Assembly: GCA_013817115.1 (NCBI GenBank)
Contig: JACDDG010000078.1
Location: 1-9,237 of the forward strand
Source of the DNA: Parachlamydiaceae bacterium
GTDB lineage: Bacteria; Chlamydiota; Chlamydiia; Chlamydiales; Parachlamydiaceae
Direction of reading: 5' to 3'
DNA length: 9,237 bases
The position numbers were made by a program, and so were the translations under genes. The number at the start of each line of letters is the position of its first letter. Positions within the stretch are counted from its first letter, which is position 1. Under the pieces are notes generated by a model, which had not been told where the DNA came from, searched no databases, and saw only the letters and a list, made by a program, of their open reading frames with translations. This document shows positions 6,257 to 9,237 of the stretch, piece by piece.

Positions 6257-6273
6257 TTTTGTCGTTGACAAAA
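6257..6273. promoter_or_regulatory. 17-bp palindrome just upstream of the FHA-like gene
   Basis: TTTTGTC, GTT, GACAAAA is a perfect 7-bp dyad with a 3-base centre. It ends 12 bases before the AAGGA ribosome binding site at 6286-6290. In DNA it could be an operator; in RNA it would be a small hairpin in the leader. The symmetry is seen; the role is inferred. Confidence 0.35.
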
Positions 6274-6289
6274 CATTCCCGAGACAAGG

Positions 6290-9061
6290 ATGTCAATGAT
6301 CAAAGTCACTCTGACGCCACAGACACAACCTATAACATATATTTTTGAGAAAGATAGTATCCTCATTGGGAAAATTTCTTGCCCTGATATCGTGCCGGAT
6401 TTAATAATTTCTCATCCCAGTGAAAAATCGATTTTTGTAAAAATAGAATTGATCGAAGAAAAATTTATTGCTTACAATCTTGCCGAAGATCCTTTTATTA
6501 CTATAAACAAATTTCCATTTAATAAAAAAAATTTAAAGTCGGGTGACTTATTACAAATTGGCACTATAGACATTTATTTTGAAGGTCTAGTTTTACAAAA
6601 TGCAGAAGATAGAACTCCGCCGGATGAAGATGCATTTTTAGTCGATTTATTGTCTAAAAAAATGGAGGTCAAATACAAGATTACGACCGATCATTTATGC
6701 CCATCGAATAACGCATTACCTTTAGACCTGGAAGAAGCGATGTTCGGACTTGAAGAACTTTTAAAGAAAAAGGAGATCATTAAAAACGTTACTGAATTTA
6801 CTGATCTACCTCCCAGCATAGAATCAACTTTTTTATTTGAAAGTCCTTTTTCACCTGAGCCTTTATTATCAAACCAAAACCCTCACTTAATACCAGGAGG
6901 GAATTTCTTATCTGATGAAGAACTTGAAACTCTATTTTCTGAACTTGACGCACTAGATGAAATTCCTCATGTTTTTCCAGGGAACAATTCTGAAGACCAA
7001 AATGCAGACACGAAACTTCATTCAGAGCCTACTAATGTATCAATTTTGCCTCAATTTTCGCCAAGTATAGAAAATTTAAAGCGTATTAGCACATATTTAG
7101 AAGCCAGCTCCACTCCTACGCGAATTTCAGATGAGATAACTACTGCAGAAACGCCTGCACCCGCATCGAAGATAGCGGAACCAGAGCTGGCTAAAGAACA
7201 ATACACAGATAAAGAAAGTGAAAATGAATCCTTAAATCTTGAATTAAAAAAAGAGATAGCAGCAGAAGGAGAGTCTCCACACTTACATGAACCTCAAAAA
7301 ACTCTGTTTCGTTCGAAGTCAATGAAAGATGACGATTCCCCTGAAATCGATGAGAGTACTTCTGCCAGAAAAGAAAAAATCCCCTATGGAGAAAAAACCA
7401 TATCAATCAGTTGGAAAATGTTTTTCTCCGCGGTAGGAGCGATCCTTTTGCTTGCCTTGATTGTATCAAGCAGTCTTTATTTTGCCATAAGCGGTAGAAA
7501 TGAAGAGGAAGAAATTAAAGCTGCCCAAGCTGTTGCTGATGTAGCAATGGCCTTAAACTCTGCCCTCATTAACCATGCACAACCACAAAATCACAATTGG
7601 TCAGACCCTAATTTCCTCAAACATACATTAGCAGCTGTCCTAGCACGGCCCTATCAACCCTTACTTAATTTAGACTCTCACGGCCACTTTAAAAATACTT
7701 CATATATTTTGCGTATTTATACGGGTGATGACCTCAATCATTTTTTGATCATTGCTCAACCAAGGCCAAACTTGCTCCAATGGATAATGCCCAAAGCTGC
7801 TATCACAGTGGATTCTAGCTTCATGGAACTGCGCAAGATCACCGATTTAAAAACCCTTAACCGTTTGCTGATCAATGCAAAACTCGACAATAGCAACAGC
7901 ACAGATGTTGCCAATCTAGTAAAACTGGGAGAACTTATTCCCCTCACGTCCTTAAAAAAAAATCACCCACATGCAGGATTCGACCTACCAAAGGCACTAG
8001 GATTTGTTCGCCCTGGGGCTGAAAATTTAATTTATAACGCTATCAGATATTATCCCTTGGGAGAATCTCTAATGAAAAAAGCCATAGCCATTTACGATAA
8101 CGAAGAAAACGGCCATGATTTAATACCTTTGATTGATGAGATTAGTTTATTTACCCGGTTTCCTCATATTATTCTCTACTCTTCTGAAGGAATGAATATG
8201 GCGCAACGAGGAAATAAAGCTTTAGCAACATTTTTTCCACATTACAAATTCCTTTATGCCTATTTACAATTTAATCCGCAAAATTTTACGCATAGAAGCA
8301 CATTACTCATCGACGACAATGAAGATCGGGTCGTTGCTATTGCCTCGATAGAGGAGCAAGAGCCGCTTGAACAAGTAGAATTGGAAGGCGATGTTCATGT
8401 TGATAAGCAGCATCCTCTTTATTATAAATTAATTGCTCTTCACAACGAAAGCGAGCAGGCTCTAAAACCCATCAGCGATAAAATTATAAATGAAAATATT
8501 AATCCTAAATGGGATAGCCCAAGAAAACTTGCAGCGCTACAAATTAATTATGAAATGCTTTCTCAGAAGATGCACGAAATAGCTATGCGGGCAATTATTG
8601 ACTTGCAGCAAGAAAATTCATTTATGCCTTTTTCTCAATTTATGAATTACATTAAAGCTACAAAAACTGAATCACATCTTGAAAAAAATCTTCAGATGCA
8701 TCTTCAAAATGGAGCGCAACTTTCTCCGCATGCATTATCAATTAAAGACAATATTTTAAAAATCAAGGAATCGGCATCTATAAGGGAATTAAACACTGCT
8801 TTGACAAAAACATCTCAACTTTTGACCTTAGAAACTACTCCGGATCCAGCTCAGATTATTGCATTTCAAAATGAAATTCACTCAAATGTTATCCACAAAC
8901 TTGATGCGTTGCTCTTGTATCCTGAGAACCCGCTACCTCCGGTAAGTCCAGATGACCGTGATTCGCTTTCACATATCCTGAAAACGGCATGGGTGACGGA
9001 AGAAGGGGAATTCGAGTACTACCTGCACGAGTTTGATTTGCTTTACAGTAGCAAGTTGTAG
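6290..9061 (+). CDS. Large single-pass membrane protein with degenerate N-terminal FHA domain (SctD/CdsD-like architecture, 923 aa)
   Basis: The second ATG at 6296 (Met3) is the better start, because AAGGA (6286-6290) lies five bases before it while the first ATG overlaps that site. Residues 3-100 look like an FHA fold: SILIGK replaces the usual GR turn, a strand DLIISHP follows, and LKSGDLLQIG with IDIYFEG ends the domain. The phosphothreonine-binding Arg and the SRxxH block are absent, so it is probably a structural FHA. Residues 105-370 are an acidic, Pro/Ser/Glu-rich linker. Residues 377-401 are the only strong membrane segment, preceded by Lys/Arg and followed by NEEEE, so the N-terminus should be cytoplasmic and the 520-residue C-terminal part periplasmic. 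That part is helical and mixed, with no cysteines and no motif I recognise. Type III ring proteins (YscD, chlamydial CdsD) share this order and a degenerate FHA, but I cannot see BON or ring-building repeats, so this is only a hypothesis. It appears to be a single-gene transcript. Confidence 0.9.
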   Translation: MSMIKVTLTPQTQPITYIFEKDSILIGKISCPDIVPDLIISHPSEKSIFVKIELIEEKFIAYNLAEDPFITINKFPFNKKNLKSGDLLQIGTIDIYFEGLVLQNAEDRTPPDEDAFLVDLLSKKMEVKYKITTDHLCPSNNALPLDLEEAMFGLEELLKKKEIIKNVTEFTDLPPSIESTFLFESPFSPEPLLSNQNPHLIPGGNFLSDEELETLFSELDALDEIPHVFPGNNSEDQNADTKLHSEPTNVSILPQFSPSIENLKRISTYLEASSTPTRISDEITTAETPAPASKIAEPELAKEQYTDKESENESLNLELKKEIAAEGESPHLHEPQKTLFRSKSMKDDDSPEIDESTSARKEKIPYGEKTISISWKMFFSAVGAILLLALIVSSSLYFAISGRNEEEEIKAAQAVADVAMALNSALINHAQPQNHNWSDPNFLKHTLAAVLARPYQPLLNLDSHGHFKNTSYILRIYTGDDLNHFLIIAQPRPNLLQWIMPKAAITVDSSFMELRKITDLKTLNRLLINAKLDNSNSTDVANLVKLGELIPLTSLKKNHPHAGFDLPKALGFVRPGAENLIYNAIRYYPLGESLMKKAIAIYDNEENGHDLIPLIDEISLFTRFPHIILYSSEGMNMAQRGNKALATFFPHYKFLYAYLQFNPQNFTHRSTLLIDDNEDRVVAIASIEEQEPLEQVELEGDVHVDKQHPLYYKLIALHNESEQALKPISDKIINENINPKWDSPRKLAALQINYEMLSQKMHEIAMRAIIDLQQENSFMPFSQFMNYIKATKTESHLEKNLQMHLQNGAQLSPHALSIKDNILKIKESASIRELNTALTKTSQLLTLETTPDPAQIIAFQNEIHSNVIHKLDALLLYPENPLPPVSPDDRDSLSHILKTAWVTEEGEFEYYLHEFDLLYSSKL

Positions 9062-9104
9062 AGCCCGCACCAGCTAAATCAGGACCTATATGTAGCGGCT
9101 CTAC
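9058..9104 (+). other. Inverted repeat spanning the stop codon of the FHA-like gene
   Basis: GTAGAGCC (9058-9065), which contains the TAG stop, is the inverse of GGCTCTAC (9097-9104). Two more pairs (GC/GC) can form with one bulged C. The loop is long (about 28 bases) and no T-run follows, so it does not look like a classical terminator. ATATGTAGC is also repeated directly at 9088-9096 and 9107-9115. It may stabilise the 3' end of the message. Confidence 0.3.
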
Positions 9105-9164
9105 AGATATGTAGCACCATCATTTCGATCATGCTTTTAACTCAATCTTTTTTTGAAAATTATG

Positions 9165-9188
9165 AAAAAAAACATGCTCCTTTTTTTT
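9165..9188. terminator. A8-N8-T8 symmetrical element, possible weak bidirectional terminator
   Basis: Eight A residues (9165-9172), CATGCTCC and eight T residues (9181-9188) could form an AT-only stem and give a U-run in both directions. It lies between the end of the FHA-like gene and a possible convergent gene end at 9187. The lack of GC pairs makes termination uncertain. Confidence 0.25.
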
Positions 9189-9237
9189 AGCTTACAACTG
9201 CGGAAAAGCCTAACTCGCGTAAAGCAACGTGTGGAAA
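9187..9237 (-). CDS. Possible C-terminal end of a minus-strand gene running in from the right
   Basis: The minus strand is open from the window edge to a TAA at 9187-9189 and reads PHVALRELGFSAVVS at its end. This has the look of a real protein C-terminus. The stop codon abuts the A8/T8 element, as expected for a convergent gene. Sixteen codons are too few for a family call. A plus-strand frame from an ATG at 9162 (MKKNMLLFFS) is also open to the edge and overlaps it; it lacks a ribosome binding site, so I favour the minus frame. Confidence 0.28.
   Translation of the reverse strand, partial: FPHVALRELGFSAVVS

Noticed and set aside
6265..6270. Consensus TTGACA as the -35 box of the FHA-like gene
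   Set aside because: A -10 box 17 bases downstream would overlap the start codon and no TATAAT-like sequence is present; the hexamer is explained by the palindrome at 6257-6273.
7191..7947. Two minus-strand frames of 71 and 63 codons
   Set aside because: They are antisense to the linker and periplasmic part of the FHA-like gene, with no start signals and hydrophobic composition typical of shadow frames.
9162..9237. Plus-strand frame starting MKKNMLLFFS and open to the window edge
   Set aside because: No ribosome binding site, a start made of A and T runs, and overlap with a more protein-like minus-strand frame; too short to decide.

Overview
Organism. The window looks like the chromosome of an AT-rich, host-associated bacterium, most likely an environmental (amoeba-infecting) member of the Chlamydiota such as a Parachlamydia/Protochlamydia relative. 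This rests on gene content and style rather than a marker gene. There is a large protein with a bilobed hydrophobic domain, of the kind seen in inclusion-membrane proteins, translationally coupled to a small protein resembling a type III secretion chaperone. There is also a lipoate-ligase-family protein, a plant-like glycosyltransferase, and a large single-pass protein with a degenerate FHA domain whose architecture recalls the type III secretion ring protein SctD/CdsD. No rRNA, tRNA, CRISPR array or transposase is visible. The placement is an inference (about 60 percent).

Layout. Bases 1-649 (minus strand) hold a frameshifted gene remnant that reads as the N-terminal third of a cytochrome P450. 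Bases 650-1028 carry a degenerate inverted repeat and a candidate promoter bracketed by a perfect 10-bp inverted repeat. Bases 1029-5490 are a tight four-gene plus-strand operon (gaps of -1, 10 and 10 bases): 759-aa candidate effector/inclusion-membrane protein, 180-aa candidate chaperone, 282-aa secreted GT14/DUF266-type glycosyltransferase, and 256-aa lipoate-protein-ligase/octanoyltransferase-family protein. Bases 5491-6289 have no intact gene. They hold a striking GC-rich foldback element of about 310 bp with nested hairpins, a minus-strand remnant open frame of 80 codons, a small hairpin with a T-run, and a promoter and 17-bp palindrome in front of the next gene. Bases 6290-9061 encode the 923-aa FHA-like membrane protein (best start 6296). 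The last 175 bases hold a hairpin across the stop codon, an A8/T8 symmetrical element, and possibly the last 16 codons of a convergent minus-strand gene.

How the genes may work together. The first two genes form the most coherent unit: a protein without a classical signal peptide, rich in coiled coil and with a membrane hairpin, and a start codon for its presumed chaperone that overlaps its stop codon. Co-transcription with a signal-peptide-bearing glycosyltransferase suggests a host-interaction or envelope locus. The lipoate-ligase homologue is probably a metabolic passenger. The FHA-like protein is a separate transcription unit. Both intergenic areas carry decayed genes and repeats, so the locus looks like old accessory DNA being eroded around a retained operon.
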